The notes beneath the pieces were generated by a model that worked only from the letters and a program-made list of their open reading frames with translations, was not told the DNA's origin and made no database searches. DNA of 64,000 nucleotides from Deltaproteobacteria bacterium. Its GTDB lineage: Bacteria; Myxococcota_A; Polyangia; DRWM01; JAAZOP01. The DNA lies in the NCBI GenBank assembly GCA_016218815.1, contig JACRCX010000095.1, positions 1 through 64,000 of the forward strand, in the 5' to 3' direction. Positions 53,594-62,154 of the stretch are shown in pieces (position 1 is the stretch's first letter; each line of letters starts with the position of its first letter). The position numbers and the translations under genes were made by a program.

Positions 53594-53622
53594 CAAATAC
53601 CAGCAACCCGGTTGTACTTCAA
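53594..53622 (-). promoter_or_regulatory. Sigma-70-like promoter with operator in the spacer
   Basis: Minus strand TTGAAG (53622-53617), 17 bases, TATTTG (53599-53594). The spacer holds the palindrome CAACCCGGTTG (53604-53614), a candidate autoregulatory site for the LuxR pair. Confidence 0.55.
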
Positions 53623-53713
53623 GTCGACGCGAAGTCCCCGACATCGAGTCCGCGCCTGGGTCTCGCGTGTCGCGTGGCGCCGCCGCGGCGCGCGGAGCCG
53701 TCAGGCCGGTCGC

Positions 53714-53885
53714 GTCGTCGATCTGACTATGGATCGCAGACGGGGCCGGGAACGACGATTGAAGAGTGACGCCGGTCGTCCAGCTCCCCGACGAACGGCC
53801 TTCGTGCATCGCACGAAGCAGCCCGGTCGGACCGCGCCGCAGCGCCGGTGCATTCTGTGGGCGGCTTGCGACAGTGTGGCGTGAG
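53714..53885 (+). repeat. 172-bp inverted block, right copy (upstream activating region)
   Basis: Matches the reverse complement of 51831-52002 at 133 of 172 positions. The dyad is ACGAACGGCCTTCGT at 53791-53805, with a further ACGAA at 53813-53817. The gene-free interval 53554-54064 consists of the LuxR promoter, this block, and the sigma-54 promoter with leader. Confidence 0.8.
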
Positions 53886-53967
53886 ACTGCGGCGCGGCGA
53901 CAGCCCCGGGCGAATGCGAGGCTTCGAGATCGCGGCGGAAGCGAGCAGGGAAGGGCGGGTGATCACC

Positions 53968-53984
53968 CTGGCACGCGGGCTGCA
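53968..53984 (+). promoter_or_regulatory. Sigma-54 (-24/-12) promoter match for the barrel genes
   Basis: CTGGCACGCGGGCTGCA: exact -24 element YTGGCACG, N4, then CTGCA (consensus TTGCW), with ten bases between GG and GC. Transcription would start near 53995, about 70 bases before the GTG. Confidence 0.6.
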
Positions 53985-54064
53985 ACGCGGATGATTCGAC
54001 CGAGGACGTGCGGCCGGACCACGCAGAGAACGAAGCCCGGGAGCGCCGGTGAGGGAGGTGCCTC

Positions 54065-55747
54065 GTGACGAGAGCAGTCTGTCCGTACGATGGCCGGGTT
54101 TGGGCGGCGGCGGTGGTGCTCGCGGGCGCGCTCGCGGCACGGGCGGCGCCGGCGAGCGCCCAGCGGGTCGAGGGGACCATCCTGCAGATCGACGGATCCG
54201 AGATCCTGGTGGACCTCGGCAGTGTCGACGGCGTGTCGCCGGGCGAGCCGGTGATGCTGTACCGGCGCGTCTCGGTCGAGCATCCGCTGACGCACCGCCG
54301 GATCGAGGACCGTTTTCCGCTGGGCGCCGAGCAGCTCACGCAGGTGGCGGAGCGGATGTCGATCCTGATCCTCGATTCGCCGCTGTCGCACGCTCCCGCG
54401 GTCGGCGACACGGTGGTGGTGGTTGGCACGGAGAACGCGCCGGAGGACGAGACGGCGACGGATCGGGGTCCCGAAGAGGGGGCGGTGTGTCCCGTCTGCC
54501 CGGCTCCGCAATGTCCCGCGACGGCGGTGTGCGAGCTGGACCCGCAGGCCAAGGCGCTGCTCGAGGCGTTCGGGAGGACGCTCGGCCAGACCCTTGAGCA
54601 GCGCATCGTGATCTGGGAGCAGTACCTGGCCGCGAATCCGAACCTGTCCTGGTCGGCCGCGGTAGCAAGGGACGTGGACAGCCTGCGCGCGATGTTGCGG
54701 ACGATGCGCGGCGGCACGCCGGAGCTGGGCACCGGCAGCCAGGGCCGGACCGGACACGCTCCGCCGGCGCAGGCGTTCGTGGGCGAGCCGGTGGAAATCG
54801 CGCTGGCGATCGATCCGCTCACGCCGCTGCGCCTGGCCCAGCTCCATGTGCGCCACGAGGAGGAGCGGGCCTATCAGGTGTACGACCTCGAGCCGGACGG
54901 CGACTTCTACCTGCGGGGCAGGATCCCGGACGAGTACGTGCAGCTCGACTGGTTCGAGTACTTCCTCGTCGGCGTCGACGCGAACGGCGCGGAGGGGTCG
55001 CTGGGCGGCACGGTCGAACGGCCGATCCGGGTACCGGTGGTCGAGCGTGTCGGGGCGCCGCCGGAGCGGACGGACCGGTCGAACCTGCACACGTCGTTCG
55101 AGTACATGGACTTCTACGCCAACCATTTCCATCGCGACTACTACCTGCGGTTCGAGGCGGACTTCCGCTACGTGCTGGGCAGCTGGTTCTACGGATTGCG
55201 GATGGGCTTCGGCATCTTCGACGGACAAGGCGGTCCGGTGGACGGGACCGACTGGGCCGGCAACGGCGATGGCACCGACCCGCAGGGGATCTCGTACCGC
55301 TACGGCTTCACCGAAGTCGAGCTCCGGTTCCACGAGTTGTTCTACATGATGGCGTGGATCTCCGTCGGTGGCGCGGCCGCTTGGGAAGACCCCAACGACG
55401 CCAGCCGGTCGCGGGAGCCCGAGGCACTCGTGGGCGGTGGTGGGAAGTTCCGCATCGGTCGACCGACCGGCACGAACCTGGAGCTGGGCGGCGGGTACAT
55501 CGAGAGCATCGGCTACGAGGCCAACGTGTCGGTGAACCTCGGGCTCGTGGAGCACGTGCCGCTACGCGGGCACATCATCGTCACGAACATGCCGGTGAAG
55601 GAAGGCGACCTCGGCGTGCGGCTGGTCGCCGAGGCGGGTTGGCAGCCGGCGTCGTGGTTCGAGTTCACCGCGCTGCTCGGATACGGCATCCGGAACATCA
55701 ACCATCAGGGGCTCAGCCTCGGGCTGAGCGTTTCGTTCCTTTGGTAA
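54065..55747 (+). CDS. Secreted outer-membrane-barrel-like protein A
   Basis: 560 residues. Signal peptide AAAVVLAGALAARAAPASAQ. Residues about 35-130 form a small beta domain (GTILQIDGSEILVDLGSVDG, GEPVMLYRRVSVEHPLTHRR), resembling periplasmic BON/SH3-like surface modules. Residues about 250-330 are a paralogue of the same region in protein B (VGEPVEIALAIDPLTPLRLA, DGDFYLRGRIPDEYVQ). The C-terminal 200 residues alternate strands and end in aromatic-terminated LSLGLSVSFLW, as in outer-membrane barrels. GTG start, GGGAGG six bases upstream. First gene of the right-hand unit. Confidence 0.78.
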   Translation: MTRAVCPYDGRVWAAAVVLAGALAARAAPASAQRVEGTILQIDGSEILVDLGSVDGVSPGEPVMLYRRVSVEHPLTHRRIEDRFPLGAEQLTQVAERMSILILDSPLSHAPAVGDTVVVVGTENAPEDETATDRGPEEGAVCPVCPAPQCPATAVCELDPQAKALLEAFGRTLGQTLEQRIVIWEQYLAANPNLSWSAAVARDVDSLRAMLRTMRGGTPELGTGSQGRTGHAPPAQAFVGEPVEIALAIDPLTPLRLAQLHVRHEEERAYQVYDLEPDGDFYLRGRIPDEYVQLDWFEYFLVGVDANGAEGSLGGTVERPIRVPVVERVGAPPERTDRSNLHTSFEYMDFYANHFHRDYYLRFEADFRYVLGSWFYGLRMGFGIFDGQGGPVDGTDWAGNGDGTDPQGISYRYGFTEVELRFHELFYMMAWISVGGAAAWEDPNDASRSREPEALVGGGGKFRIGRPTGTNLELGGGYIESIGYEANVSVNLGLVEHVPLRGHIIVTNMPVKEGDLGVRLVAEAGWQPASWFEFTALLGYGIRNINHQGLSLGLSVSFLW

Positions 55748-55767
55748 GGCGGGAGGAGGACGACACC

Positions 55768-57117
55768 ATGCAAGCATCATCCGCCCGCACGAAGTTCGAC
55801 GGCACGTACGAGGCGGCGCCGCGCCGCCGGTGGTTGCTCGGCGCGGTCGCGGGACTGGCGCTGTGCGGTCCGGCGTCGGCGCAGGAGGAGCCGCCGACGG
55901 ACGACCCGTATGCCGACGTGGAGGACGGGGAGGCGACGGGCGACGAGGAGGTGACGACGAGCGACGAGGAGGCCGCGACGGCCGCAGGGACCGGGGCCGA
56001 GGGGACGCGGGCGGAATCGACGGAGACGGCGGTCGCGCCCGCGCAGGCGCAACCCACGGGCCCGCAGCCGACGTTGTTCCACGTGCCGCCGTCGAGCGCG
56101 AACGCGGGCGAGCCGTTGGAGATCACCTCGACCCTCTCTGAGCCGTGGCAGCTGCGCACGGTGAACCTGGTCTACCGGCGGGTCGACCGCCAGGAGTGGA
56201 ACAACGTCCCATTCCATCAGGTGTCGACGGGGGATTTCGTCGCGGTGGTGCCGGGCGCCGACGTCGCGTCCCCGGCCATCGAGTACTACGTCGAGTCGCT
56301 CGACCGGGAAGGCCGCACGCGGCGGCACTTCGCGTCGCCCGAGAATCCGCACCGGGTGGAAGTGACCGGGATGACTTCGGAACAGGAGGAGGAGATCGAG
56401 CTGCAGCGGTTCGGTGGCCGCCACCGTTTCGCGGCGTTCAGCGACTGGAGCAGCTTCGGCGATCGGGCGGTGGCGGGGTGGGTGCCCAGCGAGCGCCGAG
56501 GCGACTACACGGAGCCTCAGCTCCGGGGGCGGACCGACGACTACGTCCAGTTCCAGGCGGAGTACACGTACCGGATCCTGGGCATCGTCCAGGCGATCCA
56601 CTTCGGCTTCGGCATCGTCCGCGGCCATTCGCCGCGGCTGGAATACCGGGTGGTGGACCTGCAGGACCTGTCGGCGGACAAGGAGACGCCGGGGTTCAAC
56701 TACGGCTGGACGGGAATCACGTTCCAGTTCCACCGCTACTTCGGCGTCGGGCTCGAGGTCTATCTCGGGGCGTCGCAGTGGGGATTCGACGGCGGCGGAG
56801 GGGGGTACCTCCGGATCGGCAATACCGCGGAGACCCACTTCGATCTCGGCTGCGACTACATCTCGAACCTCGGCTACAAGGCGTGGGTGACGTTCCAGTG
56901 GGATACGGTGGCGTACGTGCCGATGTCGCTGACGGCGGAGTTCACGGACTGGGCCGATCCGGGGGACGGCGGGGGCGACGGCATCCGGCTGTTCTACGAA
57001 GCGCAGGCCCACGTGTGGGCCGGGCTGATCCTCACGGCGCGGGTGGGCTACGCGGCGAGGCACGGAAGCAACACCGGCGGGCCGGTCGTGGGAGGGGGCG
57101 TCGCGTATGAGTTCTGA
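55768..57117 (+). CDS. Secreted outer-membrane-barrel-like protein B
   Basis: 449 residues. Signal peptide RRRWLLGAVAGLALCGPASAQ, an acidic linker, a domain (about 115-185) shared with protein A (EPLEITSTLSEPWQLRTVNLVYRR, GDFVAVVPGADVASPAIEYY), and a C-terminal barrel-like segment (YVQFQAEYTYRILGIVQ, GITFQFHRYFGVGLEVYLGASQWGF, VAYEF at the end). Probably the second of two homologous components of one outer-membrane assembly. ATG 55768 follows GGGAGGAGGA by seven bases and is 20 bases after the first gene. Confidence 0.8.
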   Translation: MQASSARTKFDGTYEAAPRRRWLLGAVAGLALCGPASAQEEPPTDDPYADVEDGEATGDEEVTTSDEEAATAAGTGAEGTRAESTETAVAPAQAQPTGPQPTLFHVPPSSANAGEPLEITSTLSEPWQLRTVNLVYRRVDRQEWNNVPFHQVSTGDFVAVVPGADVASPAIEYYVESLDREGRTRRHFASPENPHRVEVTGMTSEQEEEIELQRFGGRHRFAAFSDWSSFGDRAVAGWVPSERRGDYTEPQLRGRTDDYVQFQAEYTYRILGIVQAIHFGFGIVRGHSPRLEYRVVDLQDLSADKETPGFNYGWTGITFQFHRYFGVGLEVYLGASQWGFDGGGGGYLRIGNTAETHFDLGCDYISNLGYKAWVTFQWDTVAYVPMSLTAEFTDWADPGDGGGDGIRLFYEAQAHVWAGLILTARVGYAARHGSNTGGPVVGGGVAYEF

Positions 57118-57204
57118 GCGATCCGGGGAGTGCAACGGCCGACCGCGGCCCGGCGCAGGTGGCTATCGCTCCGCGAGGTAGTCCGTCGCCGTGGGGAGGG
57201 AATC

Positions 57205-58302
57205 ATGATGGCGGGCACCTTGGTCCTGTGTGCAGTTGCGGCCCGGCTGCTGCAGGTCGGTCAGACGGCGCAGCCCGGGGGGAGGGACGAGGCCCGCGCG
57301 GACCGCGCCGCGGCCGACGCCGCGACCTGGGTCGGCTCGGTTTCCCCGGATCAGACGTTCGACGTCTCGCCCGCCGACCGCGGCTGGTGGGTCATGGAGG
57401 TCTGCGAGGGCGCCGCCGTCGTCGTGGATGTGATTCCGGTCGGAACCGGGGTCGTCGAGGCGGTCCTGCTGGACCGGGAGCTGGGCGTGCTCGCCCGCGC
57501 GCAGCCCGCGGCGAGCGGTGTCCGGATCAGCTGGATCAGCACCTTTGCCGGCAGAGTTTTCGTGAAGGTCGGTCCGGCACCCGACTCAACCGCGCAGCGT
57601 GCCCAATACCGCCTCCAGGCGTGGTGGGTGAATGCCCTGACATGCCCCGTGCGCGCCACGCTCCCTTCAGGTTCGCCTTCGATAGCGGACGCCCCCGCGC
57701 CGCCGGCAGTGCCGCTTCCACCCCCGACCTCCGGGCCGCCCGCAGCCGGCGGTGCGCAGACGGCGGGGCCGTCGGGCGCGACCTGGCCGCCCCATCCTCT
57801 CTCGATCGTTCCGTCGGCCGCTCCGTCCGGCCGACCCGCAACGAGGGAACTGCCGCCGGGCGTCCAAGAACACGACGGGTTCCTCTGGCGCCTCGCGCTC
57901 GGCGTCGGATACACCGGCTGGCGGGAACACTGGGACCACTACTACGGTGAGGGCCGCTCGGAATGGGGGAACCTCGTCGGCGGTGGGCTGAACATGGCCT
58001 TCGGTGGCTCGCTGACCGAGTCGCTGTACCTCTACTTCGACTTCAACCTGAACTTCCCGCAGGTACTCGGGCTCGGCGTGGGCTTCGGCGGCTACCTGGA
58101 AGACAACTGGTTCGTGGACGCGGCGATCGGATATCAGGTGCCCACCTGCGGATACCTCGCGGTCACCGCCGGCAAGGAGTGGTGGGTCGGGGAGCAGTGG
58201 CTGACGGGCCTCTCGCTTCGATGGATGGCCGGCACCGGGTCGTTGGCTACCAAGGACTGGGTGACCTCCGTCACCCTGAACTGGTCGCTGACGAACAACT
58301 GA
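57205..58302 (+). CDS. Secreted protein with C-terminal barrel-like region C
   Basis: 365 residues. Short signal MMAGTLVLCAVAARLLQVGQ, a beta domain (about 35-150: SVSPDQTFDVSPADRGWWVM, VRISWISTFAGRVFVKVG), a Pro-rich hinge (PPAVPLPPPTSGPP), and a C-terminal strand-rich part (YLYFDFNLNFPQVLGLGVGFGG, WVGEQWLTGLSLRWMAG) ending LNWSLTNN. Start 57205 chosen because GGGGAGGG lies four bases upstream (57208 alternative). The N-terminal domain has the PPC-like layout of a polypeptide stabiliser. Confidence 0.72.
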   Translation: MMAGTLVLCAVAARLLQVGQTAQPGGRDEARADRAAADAATWVGSVSPDQTFDVSPADRGWWVMEVCEGAAVVVDVIPVGTGVVEAVLLDRELGVLARAQPAASGVRISWISTFAGRVFVKVGPAPDSTAQRAQYRLQAWWVNALTCPVRATLPSGSPSIADAPAPPAVPLPPPTSGPPAAGGAQTAGPSGATWPPHPLSIVPSAAPSGRPATRELPPGVQEHDGFLWRLALGVGYTGWREHWDHYYGEGRSEWGNLVGGGLNMAFGGSLTESLYLYFDFNLNFPQVLGLGVGFGGYLEDNWFVDAAIGYQVPTCGYLAVTAGKEWWVGEQWLTGLSLRWMAGTGSLATKDWVTSVTLNWSLTNN

Positions 58303-58411
58303 AGCGCGGCGTGTCGCGCCCTGACATCGAGAGAGGGAGGTGAGAGAGTCGAAACTGCGGGCGGCGTTCGAGGTCCGCGAATTGCGTGTCGATGGTCCGG
58401 GGGGCACGCAT

Positions 58412-58430
58412 GCCCGGGAGGCTCCCGGGC
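58412..58430 (+). other. Perfect 8-bp hairpin next to a Shine-Dalgarno sequence
   Basis: GCCCGGGA, loop GGC, TCCCGGGC, directly followed by GAGGAGGG before the small lipoprotein gene. It could affect mRNA processing or ribosome access. Confidence 0.35.
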
Positions 58431-58445
58431 GAGGAGGGACGAGGA

Positions 58446-58754
58446 ATGCGCGGGAACGGTACACGATGGTCGTTGGTCGCGGCTCTGATCGCGGGTGTCG
58501 TCGCCGTCGCGATCGCTGGAGCAGCAGGTTGCGACGACGGCGGAGCCGGCGGTGTGGAGGCCGCCACCTACAACTACTGCTGGTGCACGATGTCCGAGGG
58601 AAGCACGACCGCGCGCACCGAAGACGTGCAGCTGTGCGCCGAAGGGCTGGTGCCGCGTTTCCAGGAGGAGGGCTACTCGCCCGCCTGTCTCCGCTGTATG
58701 GCGAACGCGCCGTGCTCGAGATTCGGTGAGGCGTGCGAGGTGTTCTGCCACTGA
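58446..58754 (+). CDS. Small Cys-rich lipoprotein D
   Basis: 102 residues. Signal RWSLVAALIAGVVAVAIAGAAGC (lipobox AAGC) followed by a compact domain with nine cysteines (CWCTMSEG, CAEGLVPRFQEEGYSPACLRC, CEVFCH). It lies among barrel-like genes and may be an accessory surface lipoprotein. The ATG has GAGGAGGGACGAGG upstream. Confidence 0.7.
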   Translation: MRGNGTRWSLVAALIAGVVAVAIAGAAGCDDGGAGGVEAATYNYCWCTMSEGSTTARTEDVQLCAEGLVPRFQEEGYSPACLRCMANAPCSRFGEACEVFCH

Positions 58755-58859
58755 CACCGCGGCTTCCGTGAGGCGGAAGGTGGTCCGGACTCGTCCGCTG
58801 GGCGACCGGAGCAATGGTCGCGGCCGGCTGATGGGCGGCCGCAGAAGGAGGGAAGGAAG

Positions 58860-59453
58860 ATGGGACGCAAGACGATCACGATCACATCTGCAGCGGTCTT
58901 GTTTGCGGTAGGCCTCACGGCCTCACATGCCGCGGCACAGACCATACCGGCAGCACCCCCGGGCTCGGAGGCCGCGACCGGCTTCCTGCTCCAGGGCACG
59001 TTGTCGGCGAGGACCCCGCTAACCGGCCTGGGCGAAATGAGCCTGGTCTACGGCAGCCCTCTTTCCGGCGACGTCCGCATTGGCTGGATGATGGACTCGG
59101 TCGCGGTGGCGCTCAAGGCCTCGTTCGCCGGCATCTCGGATGGCGGTTCGGACGTGACCGGGACGGTGAAGTTCGGCCCGCTGGCCGAGATCTTCTTGTG
59201 GCGCTCGGCGGACCGACGGGCGCGGGTCTATGCGTTGCTCGGGGCCGAATTCGGCGCGTTGCTGGTGGGCGGCGAGGGGGACGACCTCGTGTCCGGGTTC
59301 GACCTGGGGTTCGGCGGCTGCTACTTCCTGCATCGCAACTTCACGGTTGGACTCGAACTGGGTTCGCACACCGATGTCTACGGTCACGAAGATCCGCTCT
59401 TCATCTCGAGCTTCTTCGCTTCGCTGGTCCTCGGGTTCGTCGTCGGAGACTGA
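58860..59453 (+). CDS. Outer-membrane barrel-like protein E
   Basis: 197 residues. Signal peptide AAVLFAVGLTASHAAAQ and an eight-strand-like pattern (GFLLQGTLSARTPLTGLGEMS, VRIGWMMDSVAVALKASF, VYALLGAEFGALL, FTVGLELGSHTDVYG) ending LVLGFVVGD. This is the size and pattern of small outer-membrane barrels (OmpW/opacity type). Start ATG at 58860 with GGAAGGAAG upstream. Last gene of the right-hand unit, followed by a hairpin terminator at 59519. Confidence 0.72.
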   Translation: MGRKTITITSAAVLFAVGLTASHAAAQTIPAAPPGSEAATGFLLQGTLSARTPLTGLGEMSLVYGSPLSGDVRIGWMMDSVAVALKASFAGISDGGSDVTGTVKFGPLAEIFLWRSADRRARVYALLGAEFGALLVGGEGDDLVSGFDLGFGGCYFLHRNFTVGLELGSHTDVYGHEDPLFISSFFASLVLGFVVGD

Positions 59454-59518
59454 CGGGCGAGGCGGTGATCGGCCCGATTCCGAAGGCCGCGGCGATCGCG
59501 GCCCAGCCGGCCGATCGA

Positions 59519-59544
59519 CCCGCTGGCGTGCAGCGGGCCCTTCT
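59519..59544 (+). terminator. Rho-independent-like terminator after gene E
   Basis: CCCGCTG, loop GCGTG, CAGCGGG, then CCCTTCT. The U tract is poor, but this is the best hairpin in the 113-base gap between convergent genes. Confidence 0.4.
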
Positions 59545-59566
59545 AACGACGAAGCGGCGACTGCGT

Positions 59567-62143
59567 TCAGAACCGCACGACCATCTCCAGCTCACCCGTC
59601 GCCTCCGGCACGAACCGCACGCGGAGAACCTCGCCTTCCGTCGCCGTCGTCACGTCGCGCACCGGCGCGCCGGATGTGTCCACGCCCGTGCACCCGAAAC
59701 CCGGGGGAACGTAGACCGCGATCTCGTACGTGAACGGTGCGGTCGCGGTCGGCGCGGCGACCGGCGTGCGCAGGGTCAGCGTCCGGGAGCCGGCGTCCCA
59801 CGACGCCTCCTCCAGCAGCACGCCCCCCATCGTGAGCTGCCGGTTCCACCCCAGGAACTGCGGAGCGCCGGTCGGCCGGCGCAGGGCGATCACGTGCGCG
59901 TCGTGTGGCGGCACGCTGTCCGTCAGCGTGCCCTCGACCCGCCCGAGGTACCGGCCCCCCCAGAACTCGTACGCCAGCCACTCGCCGCCCAGGCCCTGCG
60001 CGTCGAGGTCGACGACGTGCCAGCGCGGCGCGCCGTCGTCTGGAATCTCCGCGTACGGCTCGACGCTCAGGTCGACGTTGCGCCCCCAGTTGAACAGTCC
60101 CACCAGCACGTACGACTCGTCGTACCCGTCCAGCGGCTCGACGTTCTCCAGCCAGACCTCCGGAAACTCGCGCGTGAGGACGTCGAGCGGCCGGGCGGAG
60201 CGGCCGTAGATCGGCAGGAGCGTCCGGATGACGTTGATCGCATCGGCGTCGAGATCGACGAGGCGGTCGCCGAGCTTGACGATGCCTCCCGATAGCCCGA
60301 CGAACGTGCAGAAGGCCTGCGATTCCTCGAACGTCAGCGGCGGCCAGGTCGGGTCCTCGGTGTTCGAGCGGAAGAAGATCAGATCGGGGTGGTTGACCCA
60401 GATGCGGTCCTGGAGATACCAGCGGCGGCCCGCGTTGCGCACCGTGGGCTTGAGTCCCTGCTGGCTCATGGCGTCGTCGAGCGGCACGTCGGGCAGGCCG
60501 TCCCAGACCGGCATGTTGTCCAGCGTGATCCGGACGGAATCGGCGTGCTGGTAGTCGAGGCCCGAGGCGCTGACGGCGAGGAAGAACGTGTCCGGTCCCA
60601 GCTCCTCGCGGATCGCGTCCAGCGCTCCGTGCCACGCCTCCTCGCGCGTCCTCGCGGGATCGTGGAAGCCCGTCCCCAACAGCGCCCAGTAGGCGAAGTC
60701 CATTTTCAGCCAGTCGAAGCGCCATTCATCGTGGAACCGCGCGAACGTCTCGTGCAGGTACGCCAGGACCTCGGGATGGGTGAGGTCGAGGATCAGGTCG
60801 CTGCCGATGACGTCGCCGAGCGCGGTCCAGTCCGCGATCCAATCGGGGTGGTCCGCGGCGAGCTGCGAATCCGGGGACGGCGTGAACGGCGCCATCCACA
60901 GGCCGGGACGCAGGCCGCGCGCGCGGATCTCGTCGGCCAGCCACGCCGCGCCGTGCGGAAAGCGGTCGGTCCGCCACGTCCAGTCGCCGTACGCCGGCTC
61001 GTAGCCGTCGTCGATCTGGAACCAGTCCAGCCCCCAGTCGCGCAGCTCCGTCGCCGCCACGTCGAGGTTGTCCAGGACGACCGACTCGTCGATCTCGGTG
61101 CCGTAGCCGCCCGTGCCCCCGGAGCCGCTCCAGGAGTTCCATCCGTTGGGGACGCGCCGCCCGCCGTCGCGCCGCGTCCAGGGTACGATGCCCAGGTTCG
61201 CCGCCACCCTCTCCGCCCAGTGCTCGAGCCCGGCCGCCGCGTCGCGCTCGGCCGGGTGGACGTAGTACAGTTCCGACTCCAGCCGCTCGCCGGGCCGTAC
61301 CGGACGAGGCTCCGGCAGGTACGCCGCCTCCGCCGAGACGTAGTTGAAGCCGCGCCGTCCGTCCGGCGCCGTCGGCTGCAGCTCGTCCACGGCGGAGAGG
61401 TTGAGCATCGGAGAGGAACGCTCGAAGGTCAGCGCCCCGGCGACCCAGTTGCCGCCGCCGTCCAGGTCGGTCACGGCGTGGCTCCAGTTGGCGATGGACT
61501 GGCCGCGGAAGCTGCCGGGGATCGAGCGTGCCAGCGGATCGTTGCGCAGGACGTTCCCCGGCATGACCTGGACTACGTAGTCGAAGACCCCCATCGAGCC
61601 GTTGTCCAGGATGCGGTGGCGGGCCGGGTCGCGGCCCAGGAACAGGCCGCCGCCGGCCTGGGCGTCGATCTCGAGTGCGGACGCCTTGGCGACCCGGACC
61701 TCCCCGTCGAGCACGTTCTCCACGTCGATGCGGAACGTGTAGAAGCCGCCCGACGCGTAGGCCGAGATCGTCCAGACGACGTCGGGCTCGCCGGCGGCGC
61801 CGTGCACGGTGACCGCGAGGCGCTCCGCGTCGCCGAGCGCGTCCGACTCGCGACGGTGTTCGACCGAGCGCGCGCGGTCCCCGTCGGTCGCGAGGCGAGG
61901 GCCCGGCGGGCGTAACGAGTCCAGCATGACGAAGGCCGTGCCGCGCGTGACGATCGGCGCGCCGCCGTCGCGCACGATCTCGATCCAGCCCGCGTCGTGG
62001 TAGAGGAGCCGCGAGCCTCCGACCTCCATCGTCGTCGGGCCCGGCGAGCCGGCGCCCGAGCACCCGAGGACGATCACGAGCGGCAGGACCCGGCACGCAT
62101 GCGTCTGGTGCCGCGAGGTGTGGTCCTCGCGCCGTTGAGCCAT
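59567..62143 (-). CDS. GH36-like (melibiase) secreted glycosidase
   Basis: 858 residues. Lipoprotein-like signal VLPLVIVLGCSG. A beta-supersandwich N-terminal part, then a TIM barrel: WFQIDDGYEPAYGDW, GLRPGLWMAPFTPSPDSQL, RFDWLKMDFAYW (nucleophile Asp482), LAVSASGLDYQHADS, RIWVNHPDLIFF and a C-terminal beta domain. The overall arrangement fits GH36 or GH36-like alpha-galactosidases, though the usual acid/base region is not clear to me. Probably works outside the cell on alpha-galactosides. No Shine-Dalgarno sequence; it starts 11 bases after the upstream gene's stop and is probably co-transcribed with it. Confidence 0.85.
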   Translation of the reverse strand: MAQRREDHTSRHQTHACRVLPLVIVLGCSGAGSPGPTTMEVGGSRLLYHDAGWIEIVRDGGAPIVTRGTAFVMLDSLRPPGPRLATDGDRARSVEHRRESDALGDAERLAVTVHGAAGEPDVVWTISAYASGGFYTFRIDVENVLDGEVRVAKASALEIDAQAGGGLFLGRDPARHRILDNGSMGVFDYVVQVMPGNVLRNDPLARSIPGSFRGQSIANWSHAVTDLDGGGNWVAGALTFERSSPMLNLSAVDELQPTAPDGRRGFNYVSAEAAYLPEPRPVRPGERLESELYYVHPAERDAAAGLEHWAERVAANLGIVPWTRRDGGRRVPNGWNSWSGSGGTGGYGTEIDESVVLDNLDVAATELRDWGLDWFQIDDGYEPAYGDWTWRTDRFPHGAAWLADEIRARGLRPGLWMAPFTPSPDSQLAADHPDWIADWTALGDVIGSDLILDLTHPEVLAYLHETFARFHDEWRFDWLKMDFAYWALLGTGFHDPARTREEAWHGALDAIREELGPDTFFLAVSASGLDYQHADSVRITLDNMPVWDGLPDVPLDDAMSQQGLKPTVRNAGRRWYLQDRIWVNHPDLIFFRSNTEDPTWPPLTFEESQAFCTFVGLSGGIVKLGDRLVDLDADAINVIRTLLPIYGRSARPLDVLTREFPEVWLENVEPLDGYDESYVLVGLFNWGRNVDLSVEPYAEIPDDGAPRWHVVDLDAQGLGGEWLAYEFWGGRYLGRVEGTLTDSVPPHDAHVIALRRPTGAPQFLGWNRQLTMGGVLLEEASWDAGSRTLTLRTPVAAPTATAPFTYEIAVYVPPGFGCTGVDTSGAPVRDVTTATEGEVLRVRFVPEATGELEMVVRF

Positions 62144-62154
62144 CGTCGTCGTGT

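Noticed and set aside
51831..53885. Composite transposon with inverted ends
   Set aside because: No transposase, no target-site duplication, and the two arms lie upstream of co-oriented outward promoters; regulatory duplication explains them better. DNA inversion is kept as a minor alternative.
51605..54064. LuxI-type synthase or AHL quorum-sensing circuit
   Set aside because: No acyl-homoserine-lactone synthase frame is present, and the LuxR proteins show no AHL-binding domain.
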